Assembly (NCBI GenBank): GCA_016178705.1
Contig: JACOST010000014.1
Coordinates: forward strand, 620,001-684,000
DNA: 64,000 nucleotides
Source: Deltaproteobacteria bacterium
GTDB taxonomy: Bacteria > Desulfobacterota > Binatia > HRBIN30 > JACQVA1
Direction: 5' to 3'
Below, piece by piece: positions 45,464 to 53,773 of the stretch. Position 1 is the stretch's first letter. The number at the start of each line of letters is the position of its first letter. The position numbers and the translations under genes were made by a program. The notes beneath the pieces are model-generated. The model was given only the letters and a program-made list of their open reading frames with translations. It was not told where the DNA came from and searched no databases.

Positions 45464-48400
45464 TCCCTGCGCGAAGCCTTTCGGAACCTCTCGATCGAAA
45501 GTGTCGAGGTCGATCTGCGCTTGGCGGAGCAGCGGGCTGCCGCTGTCTTGGTAGCACTGCAGGCGGCCTTCCAGGAGAGCATGATCCCACGAAGGGTAGG
45601 GCTCGAAGGGCGCCAAACTCTCCGCACACAGTTTTCGGTCGCTGACCCGCTGGGCCACTGCGATGGCTGTTACGATCCGCAATTCGTCGGCCAGCAGCAC
45701 AGCAAAGGGGATGCTCAGCGCGCGATACAGCCGCAGAGCGAGATCCTTGTCCGCTTCACTTAGATTCTCGGCGAGCGCCATCGCGTTGCTCAACACGGGC
45801 GCGTACACCCATGGATCGGAACGGGCGTGCTTGAAGAGCGTCTCCAACGCTTCGGTAGCTTCCACTTTACGTTCCTTGCGCCAGAGGAACCGGGCCATAA
45901 TGGCCTCTGCGGTCGTCCCCTGCAGCGGCCGGAGCTTTTCGATGTATTTCAGCGCCGCCTCGTCGCCGGTGTCCGCAGCCGTCTCGGCCATCATGGCCAA
46001 CTCGATTTTGGTCTCGGGCTCGCGCGGTTGCTGCTGCCACGCCGCCAGCGCGGCCGGGAGATTCCCGTCAGCATAGTCATTCAGTGCCTGAGCGCGCTGC
46101 AGTTGTTCGGCCGTCAGATTGGAAGGGACCACCGGCACCGACTCTTGGTTGGCGACGTATTCGCCCACCCGTTGATCGTCGACCCGCACCCAATCGACCT
46201 CGCCGTTTTTCACCGCGGGCCGCTCCGCGTGACGCGCGCGCGATAGGCTCCACAGCTCGTTGGAGTCGAAGAGTCCGAAGCGCCCGACGCTGCGCGCGAA
46301 GCCGTACTCCACCAGCATCTGATCGTCGGTATTGAGTCGCGAACCTTCTTGCTCGGCGATGGCCTGCGCGACATCATTGGACGCCACGAAGCGCGCTAGA
46401 AATCCCTCGAGACCACTGCCGCCGAACCCCGCCGAGAGGGCCGAGCGATACGGCTCTTCTTCGACGCGCGCCCGCAGGCGCGGCACGTCGTAGTCGATGG
46501 GTTTCAAGGCCGACACCAGCACTAGATCACCCTTCTGGGTTTCGTAGACCTCGACCACGGGGAAGACCGAGTGCAGTGTGGCCACAATCGTGCGGATGGT
46601 CTGACTATCGACTTCATACGCCTGCACCCACTGGAGAAACACCCCGGCGTCGGTGAGTCGCGCCGCCGCGGCCTCATAGAACTCGCGGGTAAATAAACTG
46701 GCGACACCGGCGCGATACGGATTCGAGGGCTCCGAGAAGATCACGTCGTAGCGCTCGCGAGTGGTGAGGAGCACTTCGCGCGCGTCGCCGATGAAGATGT
46801 GGACCTTGGGATTGTTGAGCACCTCGTGGTTGACTGGCGCACACCGGCGCGCCACTTCGCGAATCGCCGGCTCCAGCTCGACCACGTCGACCCGCTCCAT
46901 GGTCCCGATCGCGCCGAGCCAGCCTGCGGTGCTGCCGGTCCCCAAGCCAACCACCAGCGCCCGAGTGGGATTCGGATGCAAAATGGCACCGATCATGCCG
47001 CCCATGACCTGGGTGGGTGCGTCACCCGTGGCGCTGCCGTCCGACTTCCCGTTCACAACAAACGCGATCGACGAGGTTCCATCGATTGCGACGGAACTCT
47101 CGACGCCGTCCGCTTCCCAGCGGATGGCGCGGCCGCGGCGGTTGGCCCAATCGCGCCGGCCGTTCACGTCCGCCTTGAGTTGGCCACGTCCTGCCCCGAT
47201 CGCGCTGTGACGCCATACCGCGGTGGGACCAACGGCCGGCAACAACATCAGCGCACCAACGGCCACGGCAACCGATGGCAAGACACGCAGCCACCGCTCT
47301 TCTACGATCACCGAGACGATCAACGCGCTGAGCCCCAGCACCACCAGCACCACCACGACGAATCGCCACGCACCAGGCGCGCTCAGCGCGGTCATCAACC
47401 CAAAGCCACCGGCGAGCGACCCGACGATCGCACCGACCGTGTTCCATGCGTACGCCAGGCCGACGTGCCGCCCGATCTTGTCACCGCCCCGACCGAGCAG
47501 CGCGATCAGCAAAGGAAATTGCACGCCCGATACAAACGCGGCCGGCAGCACGACCACAATCGCGACTTGCGCCCAACCGAACGCCAACCCGTAGAACCCG
47601 AAGTTTTCGAGCGTGCGGAGCGCCAAACTGAAGAACGCGATGCGGTCGCCGAGCGCGTACGGGATGGCGATGAACGCCGCCTCCAACGTACACGTCAACG
47701 CAAACGCGCTGAGCGTGGCGGGCCGATCGCTGCGCGACAGTGCGTACCACCCACCACCGAGTCCAATGCCGAGCAGCGCGACGGCCAGAATCAGTCCGAA
47801 GGTGTAGGACGATCCCCCAAGCACCGGCGCGAGCATGCGGTACCACACCAGCTCCATCAACAAAAAAGCGAATCCAACCACCGCCGCGGCGACGAGCACG
47901 AACCACGCTGGCACCGGGCGTCCAGAACTCTGGACGGCTCCCGGCGGCAGATGGGCCGCGTCGCGCCGCGCTTGCCGCTGCTCCCTTCGTTTCGCAGGTG
48001 CCGCGGCCGGCGTCGGAGCGGCCGACACGACCGGCTCGTCGGCGATCCGCTGCGCCGGCAGCGATTGCGCGATCAGGCGCGCCGCCAGCGCGACCAGCAA
48101 ATTGACGCCACAGGCGCTCCACAGCGTGAGCCGCGCGCCCCAATGCTCCATCATGAAGAACGTCGACAGGAGCGCGCCGGTAACGGCTCCGAGCGTGTTC
48201 AGTCCGTACAGCACCGCCAGATCGCGGCGGCCGACATCTTCGGCGGTTTCGACGGCGCGCGCAGCGGCCGGCAGCGTGCCGCCCATCAAGACGGTTGGGA
48301 CCAGCAACACGAGCGTCGCCAGCAGCAAGCGCACAATCGTGGCGCCGACCATGCCCAGCGCGACCGAGCCGCCGAGCGCGGTGTACACTTGCCGCACCAG

Positions 48401-48676
48401 CCACACCAATGCCGGGGTCGCCGCCGATGAGAGCGCAATGAAAAATTCGAGTTGCGCATAGAACGCCAACGGCCGCGGATGGCGATCGACGCGCCGCCCC
48501 AGCAGCACGCCGCCAACACCGAGACCGCCCATGAAAATCGCCAGTACCGCCGCCGACGCCGCCGTCGACGCGCCGAACACTAGGCGCATCATCCGCAGCC
48601 AGCTCACTTGATAGATGAGGGCACATGTCCCCGAACCAAACAGCAGACAGGCCACGACTGAGACGCGAGCTTTCAC
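45446..48676 (-). CDS. Fused multi-spanning membrane / spermidine synthase-like protein with TPR-like tail
   Basis: 1076 aa. GTG start with AGGAG 7 bases upstream. Residues about 1-205 and 255-500 hold two sets of transmembrane helices, with a low-complexity Arg/Ala linker between. The SpeE-like Rossmann domain (about 590-790) has ALVVGLGTGSTAGWLGAI, VDVVELEPAIREV, GDAREVLLTTRERYDVIFSE reading as a SAM-type site with the DxxxxEPSNPY loop, and GVFLQWVQAYEVD. The C-terminal 200 residues are helical repeats. Such fused proteins are frequent in deltaproteobacteria and have unknown substrate; aminopropyl transfer is not certain. Divergent from the DUF3604 gene. Confidence 0.88.
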   Translation of the reverse strand: MKARVSVVACLLFGSGTCALIYQVSWLRMMRLVFGASTAASAAVLAIFMGGLGVGGVLLGRRVDRHPRPLAFYAQLEFFIALSSAATPALVWLVRQVYTALGGSVALGMVGATIVRLLLATLVLLVPTVLMGGTLPAAARAVETAEDVGRRDLAVLYGLNTLGAVTGALLSTFFMMEHWGARLTLWSACGVNLLVALAARLIAQSLPAQRIADEPVVSAAPTPAAAPAKRREQRQARRDAAHLPPGAVQSSGRPVPAWFVLVAAAVVGFAFLLMELVWYRMLAPVLGGSSYTFGLILAVALLGIGLGGGWYALSRSDRPATLSAFALTCTLEAAFIAIPYALGDRIAFFSLALRTLENFGFYGLAFGWAQVAIVVVLPAAFVSGVQFPLLIALLGRGGDKIGRHVGLAYAWNTVGAIVGSLAGGFGLMTALSAPGAWRFVVVVLVVLGLSALIVSVIVEERWLRVLPSVAVAVGALMLLPAVGPTAVWRHSAIGAGRGQLKADVNGRRDWANRRGRAIRWEADGVESSVAIDGTSSIAFVVNGKSDGSATGDAPTQVMGGMIGAILHPNPTRALVVGLGTGSTAGWLGAIGTMERVDVVELEPAIREVARRCAPVNHEVLNNPKVHIFIGDAREVLLTTRERYDVIFSEPSNPYRAGVASLFTREFYEAAAARLTDAGVFLQWVQAYEVDSQTIRTIVATLHSVFPVVEVYETQKGDLVLVSALKPIDYDVPRLRARVEEEPYRSALSAGFGGSGLEGFLARFVASNDVAQAIAEQEGSRLNTDDQMLVEYGFARSVGRFGLFDSNELWSLSRARHAERPAVKNGEVDWVRVDDQRVGEYVANQESVPVVPSNLTAEQLQRAQALNDYADGNLPAALAAWQQQPREPETKIELAMMAETAADTGDEAALKYIEKLRPLQGTTAEAIMARFLWRKERKVEATEALETLFKHARSDPWVYAPVLSNAMALAENLSEADKDLALRLYRALSIPFAVLLADELRIVTAIAVAQRVSDRKLCAESLAPFEPYPSWDHALLEGRLQCYQDSGSPLLRQAQIDLDTFDREVPKGFAQGLDNAS

Positions 48677-48849
48677 TTTGCACTCCTAGGCCAACAGGCG
48701 ACCGAACCGGAATGGCCGCTCGCATACACTGCGGCCCGAGCGACGTAAACCCCGCACCGCAGCTGCTCATCGCTTTTCCGCATGTCCGCCTTTCTGCATT
48801 GACAGTGCAAATAGATTTGAGGCATGGTGGCGCGGCAAGGGGGGCCGCA

Positions 48850-51102
48850 ATGATGATCCGCCGAATCTTGTTCGTCCTGGTCGCCGTCGTGGTGTTGGTG
48901 CCGCTGACGATCTTTCTCCTTTTGCGCGGCGGCCGGCATGAGGAACCGGGCGTCGTGTCACCGTCTCGGTTGCCGGCCGCCGTGGTCGCCGCACGCGGCG
49001 AGCGCGAGGCACAGGCGCTCACCCGCCTGGCGCCAGAAGCCGCGTCCGCCAAACCAGCCAAGCAAATCGTCTTCGGCGATTTGCACGTGCACACCACCTT
49101 CTCCGCGGATGCATTTCAACGCAGCCTGCCACTGCTGCAAGGCGAAGGCGCCCATCCACCCGCCGACGCGTGCGACTTTGCGCGTTTCTGTTCCGGCCTC
49201 GACTTCTGGAGCATCAACGATCACGCCGAAGCGATCTCGCCGCAGCACTGGCAGGAAACCAAGGAGTCGATCCGCCAGTGCAACGCCGCGGCCGGTGATC
49301 CCAAGAACCCCGACATCGTTGCCTTCCTTGGATGGGAGTGGACGCAAGTCGGTCGCACACCGGCCGACCACTACGGTCACAAGAACGTCATCTTGAAGGA
49401 TACCGCTGAAGACAAGGTGCCGACGCGACCGATCAGCGCGGCCGGCCGCACGCTCGCACTGCTGCGGCAGACGCCACCGTTCTGGCAGCGCATCCGCATT
49501 CCGCTCATGGACTTCCCCAATCGTCAACGCTACCTGGACTTCGGCGAGTTTCAGCAGGAGGTGCGCGCGACGCCGATGTGTCCGGCGGGCGTCGACACCC
49601 GCAAGCTACCCGTGGACTGCCAAGAGTCCGCCGACGAACCGCGCGAATTGTACGAGAAACTGTCGCAGTGGGGCTTCGACACCATGGTCATTCCCCACGG
49701 TACGACCTGGGGCTTCTACACCCCGATGGGCACCACGCTCGACAAGCAGCTGACCGCCGCCCAAAACGATCCAGAGAAGCAGACGTTGATCGAGGTTTAT
49801 TCGGGGCACGGCAATTCGGAAGAGTATCGCGACTGGAAAGCCATCGACTGGGACGCGAAAGGCAACGCGATCTGCCCCGCGGCGACCAAAGACTACGAGC
49901 CGTGCTGTTGGCGCGCCGGTGAGCTGATCCGTGCCCGCTGCGGCAATACGCCGAAGGAAGAGTGCGAGCGACGCGTCAGCGACGCGCGCACGAACTACCT
50001 CGCCGCCGGCGTCAGCGGCCATCTCACGGTCCCCGGCTCGACCGCCGCGGATTGGAAGGACTGCGGCCAGTGCCGCGACTGCTTCCTCCCCTCGTTCAAC
50101 TTCCGCCCAGGCAACTCGGCGCAGTACGCGCTGGCGATCAGCAACTTCGACAGCCCCGGCCAGCCGAAGCAGTTTCACTTCGGCTTCATCGCTTCAAGCG
50201 ACAACCACACCGCGCGGCCCGGCACCGGTTACAAAGAGTACGGCCGTCGCATGATGACCGAGACCACCGGCGCACGGAGCGCAGAGTGGCGCGACTATCT
50301 GTTGGGTCCCCCAGTGCCTTCGACCCCCGAGTCGATTCCCTTTGATCTCGATCACCCGCCCCCCGGTATTCAAGGCTTCCAGCTGGTCGACCTCGAGCGC
50401 CAGGCGTCCTTCTTCTTGACCGGCGGATTGGTCGCGGCGCATTCGGACGGGCGGGATCGCGATGCGATCTGGTCCGCGCTCAAACGCCGCGAGGTCTACG
50501 GCACCAGCGGGCCGCGCATTTTGCTGTGGTTCGATTTGCTCAACGGCCCAAACGGAACCCTGCCGATGGGCGGCGAGACGCGCCTCGATCAAGCACCGAA
50601 GTTCCGCGTGCGCGCGGTCGGCGCGTTCAAGCAGAAGCCCGGTTGCCCCGAGTACTCCGTCAGCGCGCTCACGCCCGAACGCTTGCAGCGTCTCTGCCGC
50701 GGCGAATGTTACAACCCGAGCGACGAGCGCCATCTGATCACGCGCATCGAAGTCGTGCGCGTGCGGCCGCAGCAGCAGAAGGGCGAGCCGGTCCGGCCGC
50801 TGATCCAGGATCCGTGGCGACGCTTCACCTGTCCCGCCGATGCCGCGGGTTGTACGGTTGAGTTCGACGATCCCGACTTCGTTGCCGGCGGACGCAAAGC
50901 GATCTACTACGTGCGCGCGGTGCAAGAAGCCACGCCCACGGTGAACGCCGCCGGGCTCCGCTGCAAGTACAACGCGGCCGGCGAGTGCGTTGAATCGAAC
51001 CCGTGCTACGGCGACTACCGCACGCCGTTCACCGAGGACTGCCTCGCCCCCGCCGAAGAGCGCGCGTGGTCGTCGCCCATTTACGTGGATGTGGCATCCT
51101 GA
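48850..51102 (+). CDS. DUF3604 domain protein, membrane-anchored metal hydrolase-like
   Basis: 750 aa. The N-terminal anchor is MMIRRILFVLVAVVVLVPLT. Then IVFGDLHVHTTFSADAF near residue 76 has the PHP-type HxH metal motif, FWSINDHAE continues it, IVAFLGWEWTQ and MVIPHGTTWGF provide further acidic and His residues, and FIASSDNHTARPGTG closes the site. DUF3604 proteins are found in marine and soil bacteria, with phosphoesterase-like folds but no proven substrate. AAGGGGGG lies upstream of the double ATG. Followed at 10 bases by the PpiC gene. Confidence 0.92.
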   Translation: MMIRRILFVLVAVVVLVPLTIFLLLRGGRHEEPGVVSPSRLPAAVVAARGEREAQALTRLAPEAASAKPAKQIVFGDLHVHTTFSADAFQRSLPLLQGEGAHPPADACDFARFCSGLDFWSINDHAEAISPQHWQETKESIRQCNAAAGDPKNPDIVAFLGWEWTQVGRTPADHYGHKNVILKDTAEDKVPTRPISAAGRTLALLRQTPPFWQRIRIPLMDFPNRQRYLDFGEFQQEVRATPMCPAGVDTRKLPVDCQESADEPRELYEKLSQWGFDTMVIPHGTTWGFYTPMGTTLDKQLTAAQNDPEKQTLIEVYSGHGNSEEYRDWKAIDWDAKGNAICPAATKDYEPCCWRAGELIRARCGNTPKEECERRVSDARTNYLAAGVSGHLTVPGSTAADWKDCGQCRDCFLPSFNFRPGNSAQYALAISNFDSPGQPKQFHFGFIASSDNHTARPGTGYKEYGRRMMTETTGARSAEWRDYLLGPPVPSTPESIPFDLDHPPPGIQGFQLVDLERQASFFLTGGLVAAHSDGRDRDAIWSALKRREVYGTSGPRILLWFDLLNGPNGTLPMGGETRLDQAPKFRVRAVGAFKQKPGCPEYSVSALTPERLQRLCRGECYNPSDERHLITRIEVVRVRPQQQKGEPVRPLIQDPWRRFTCPADAAGCTVEFDDPDFVAGGRKAIYYVRAVQEATPTVNAAGLRCKYNAAGECVESNPCYGDYRTPFTEDCLAPAEERAWSSPIYVDVAS

Positions 51103-51112
51103 AACGTAAAAC

Positions 51113-52015
51113 GTGAAGCGGAAGTTTGAGCCAGAGGGCCAATCGATCCGTCCGGTGCTGTTGCTCACCGCCGGCGCCGTTGTCGGGGTTGTCCTGGCCG
51201 CCGCGGGGTTGGTGCGATCGGGCCGCCCGAGTACATCGGCGCTGCCGGCCAGCGCGGTCGCGCGAGTAAACGATGAATTGATTCGCAGCGAAGACTATCA
51301 GCGCGCCATCACCGGGCTGGCACAGGACAAGCGCGACGCGCTCGATGACGCGCAGCGCCGGCACGTGCTCGATCGCCTCATCGACGAGGAGTTACTGGTA
51401 CAACGCGGGCTCGAACTCGGCCTGGCGCGACGCGACAGCAAACTGCGTAAAGATCTCACCGCGGCAGTCATCGATTCCGTGGTCGCCGAGTTCTCCGACG
51501 CACAACCGAGTGACGCCGAGCTGCAGGCGTTCTACGATCAGCATCGCGACGTGTTCACCGGCGCTGGCCGCATCCGCGCGCGCCAGATCTTCTGCCGAAC
51601 GCCGACCAACGCCGACACGCCGATGGCGCTGGACCGCGCGCAGCAGGCGGTGCGGCGCCTCCGTGCCGGCGAGGATTTCGCCGCCGTACGCGCGGCGCTG
51701 GGTGATCCGGAACTCGCGCCACTGCCCGACTCGCCGCTGCCGCCGATGAAGCTGATCGACTATCTCGGCCCAACCGCGGCCCGCGCACTGTCAGCGTTGG
51801 AAGTCGGTGCGGTGAGTGATCCGATTCGGTCAAGCACCGGCTTTCACGTCTTGCAGGTGATCGAGCGTGTGCCCGACTCCGGCCCGCCGCTCGACGAGAT
51901 CAAGCCGCAAGTGCTCGCCGAGTATCGCCGTCGTGCCGGCGAGCAAGCGCTGCGGGCGTACCTCGACGACCTGCGCCGCCGCGCCAACGTCGCGATTGCA
52001 CCGACGCTGCCATGA
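51113..52015 (+). CDS. Parvulin-type peptidyl-prolyl isomerase (PpiC/SurA-like)
   Basis: 300 aa. N-terminal membrane anchor (RPVLLLTAGAVVGVVLAAAG). The SurA-like N-domain is residues about 45-140 (VARVNDELIRSEDYQRAI, HVLDRLIDEELLVQRGLELG); the parvulin domain is about 155-265 (GRIRARQIFCRTP, LRAGEDFAAVRAALGDPELA, TAARALSALEVGAVSDPI, GFHVLQVIERVP). Catalyses prolyl isomerisation during periplasmic folding of secreted or membrane proteins. Middle gene of a DUF3604-ppiC-hupE run; the stop overlaps the next ATG by four bases. Confidence 0.93.
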   Translation: MKRKFEPEGQSIRPVLLLTAGAVVGVVLAAAGLVRSGRPSTSALPASAVARVNDELIRSEDYQRAITGLAQDKRDALDDAQRRHVLDRLIDEELLVQRGLELGLARRDSKLRKDLTAAVIDSVVAEFSDAQPSDAELQAFYDQHRDVFTGAGRIRARQIFCRTPTNADTPMALDRAQQAVRRLRAGEDFAAVRAALGDPELAPLPDSPLPPMKLIDYLGPTAARALSALEVGAVSDPIRSSTGFHVLQVIERVPDSGPPLDEIKPQVLAEYRRRAGEQALRAYLDDLRRRANVAIAPTLP

Positions 52016-53250
52016 CCACGCCTCGCCGTTCGCTCATTGTTCCGCACGTCATCCGTTGCATGTTTCTCATTCTTGTCTTCTTCTCCGCCCCCGCCGCCGC
52101 GCACGATCGCACGACATCATACTCCGGCTGGGTGATTCGCGGCCGTGAGGCCGAAGTCGCACTGCGTCTGTCTCAACTCGACCTGTCGCACTACCCGTGG
52201 GGCGGCGACGGCACCAACCTCGAAGCTGCGGCTGGCACCTACGCCATCGCGCATCTCAAACTGTCGGCGGGCGACGCACCGTGCGCCGTCGTTGACGGTC
52301 CGCGTCCGCTCAGCGCCGCGCCTGGTCGGGTCGTGATCGAGTGGCGTGTGCGTTGCCCGGAGCAGGGCGGGCTGCGGGTTCGCAGTGATCTGTTGTTCGA
52401 CGTCGCGTCAGGTCATCTGCACTTCGCACGGGTGACACGCGACGGCGCCGAACCGCTCGAGCGCGTGCTGTCCGAGGGCGAGCGCGAGTGGTCATTGGAC
52501 GAGCCGGCGGTATCGACAGCAACGGCACCTGAACCCGGCGGCACAACGTTGCTTGAGTACGTCGAGCTGGGCATCGGGCACATTCTCACCGGCTACGATC
52601 ACCTCGCGTTTCTCCTCGCCCTGCTCTTGATCGGCGGAACCTTCGGCGAAGTGGCGAAGGTCGTGACTGGCTTCACCGTCGCCCACAGCATCACCCTGGC
52701 ATTGACGGCGCTCGGGTACGTGCGGCCGGAGACGGCGCCGGTCGAAGCGCTGATTGGTCTATCGATCGCATTGGTGGCCGTCGAGAACGTGTGGCTCACC
52801 GGCCCACGTACAGCCGCGGTGCCGTTGATGATCGCGGCGATGCTCACGCTGCTTGCAGTGGCGGCGGTGCGCGGGTACGGCCGCGTCCCGGCGCTCACGC
52901 TCGTCGGGTTGGCGTTGTTCGTCGCGTGCTACTTCGGTCTGCTGGCACGGGTGTCGAACGCGGCCTCGCTACGCTGGGCGATTGCCTTCATCTTCGGCCT
53001 CGTGCACGGCTTCGGCTTCGCGTCAGTGCTGGTGGAAGCAGGCCTGCCCACCGAGCGCTTGGTGCAAGCGCTGTTCGGGTTCAACGTCGGCGTCGAGGTC
53101 GGCCAACTCGCCGCGGTCGCGCTGGTGTGGCCGCTATTGCGACTAATTGCAAGACGCAGCGAATCGCGGCGGATGGCGGTCTCGCAGTACGGATCGGCCG
53201 CGGTACTCGCACTCGGGGTCTTCTGGTTCGTCAGCCGCGCGTTTGGATGA
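52012..53250 (+). CDS. HupE/UreJ family membrane protein
   Basis: 412 aa. Signal peptide, then a beta-rich periplasmic domain (about residues 26-165), then seven transmembrane helices carrying LGIGHILTGYDHLAFLLALL and TVAHSITLALTALG, with conserved His and Asp of the HupE/UreJ metal-transport fold, and FGLVHGFGFASVL near 325. These proteins are thought to move Ni or Co. The upstream exported domain is the common extended version. No hydrogenase, urease or cobalamin gene is near, so the metal is unproven. Confidence 0.9.
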   Translation: MTTPRRSLIVPHVIRCMFLILVFFSAPAAAHDRTTSYSGWVIRGREAEVALRLSQLDLSHYPWGGDGTNLEAAAGTYAIAHLKLSAGDAPCAVVDGPRPLSAAPGRVVIEWRVRCPEQGGLRVRSDLLFDVASGHLHFARVTRDGAEPLERVLSEGEREWSLDEPAVSTATAPEPGGTTLLEYVELGIGHILTGYDHLAFLLALLLIGGTFGEVAKVVTGFTVAHSITLALTALGYVRPETAPVEALIGLSIALVAVENVWLTGPRTAAVPLMIAAMLTLLAVAAVRGYGRVPALTLVGLALFVACYFGLLARVSNAASLRWAIAFIFGLVHGFGFASVLVEAGLPTERLVQALFGFNVGVEVGQLAAVALVWPLLRLIARRSESRRMAVSQYGSAAVLALGVFWFVSRAFG

Positions 53251-53506
53251 CGGCCCGAGGCCGCGCGGGAAACAGCGCGCGAACCGCGGCATCGGCAGTG
53301 GCGAGATCCGGATCGTCAGCTGCGATGCGAACAGTGCCCACCACCGAACGGATGCTCGCCGCATGCACGTGGCCACCGCGTCTAGCGGTCGATACCAATC
53401 GATCGAGCACCTCGCTAATGCTTCGCACCCGCATGGTGCGCGTCTGCCCGCGCAGCCAAAGTAGGTTCTCCGCTCTCAGCGTGACCGAGACTGCCTGTTT
53501 CGACAT
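53231..53506 (-). CDS. Ribbon-helix-helix antitoxin-like protein (orphan)
   Basis: 91 aa. QAVSVTLRAENLLWLRGQTR followed by VRSISEVLDRLVSTAR fits a ribbon-helix-helix DNA-binding domain of antitoxin type. The rest (GGHVHAASIRSVVGTVRI and DPDLATADAAVRALF) is similar to the toxin-binding tails of such antitoxins. No toxin gene of matching direction is adjacent. ATG 53506 has no ribosome site but a promoter -10 box lies just 6 bases before it, so translation may start leaderless. The stop overlaps the end of the HupE gene by 20 bases. Confidence 0.65.
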   Translation of the reverse strand: MSKQAVSVTLRAENLLWLRGQTRTMRVRSISEVLDRLVSTARRGGHVHAASIRSVVGTVRIAADDPDLATADAAVRALFPARPRAVIQTRG

Positions 53507-53512
53507 AGGATA

Positions 53513-53542
53513 TTTGTACGATGATCGCAGGACCTGTTGCAA
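53513..53542 (-). promoter_or_regulatory. Promoter with likely leaderless start
   Basis: On the minus strand TTGCAA (53537-53542), an 18-base spacer and TACAAA (53513-53518). Transcription would begin about 7 bases downstream, which coincides with the A of the ATG at 53506. Confidence 0.4.
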
Positions 53543-53598
53543 GACCGCCGGGAGGTAGTGTCTCGGTTTGAACCGAACCTTGAGGCGCATCGGAAGTC

Positions 53599-53696
53599 GT
53601 CATTGCGAGGAGCGGAGCGACGAAGCAATCTCGCCGCAGTCAGCTCGGATGCTCAGCACATCGAGATTGCTTCGCCCTTGCAGGGCTCGCAATGAC
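53599..53696. repeat. Inverted-repeat element, GTCATTGCGAG family (C)
   Basis: Left half 53599-53633 contains GTCATTGCGAGG and CGAAGCAATCTCG; right half contains CGAGATTGCTTCG (53662-53674) and CTCGCAATGAC (53686-53696), exactly complementary and in reverse order. This dispersed sequence is widespread in unrelated bacterial genomes. It lies between the antitoxin-like gene and the end of hyuA. No cargo. Confidence 0.85.
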
Positions 53697-53773
53697 CGAG
53701 GATCCGGCGTCGGTGCAGATTTCAAGATGAGACACTACCCTGTCATGCAGGCGGACACGTGCGTCAGAGGCGA

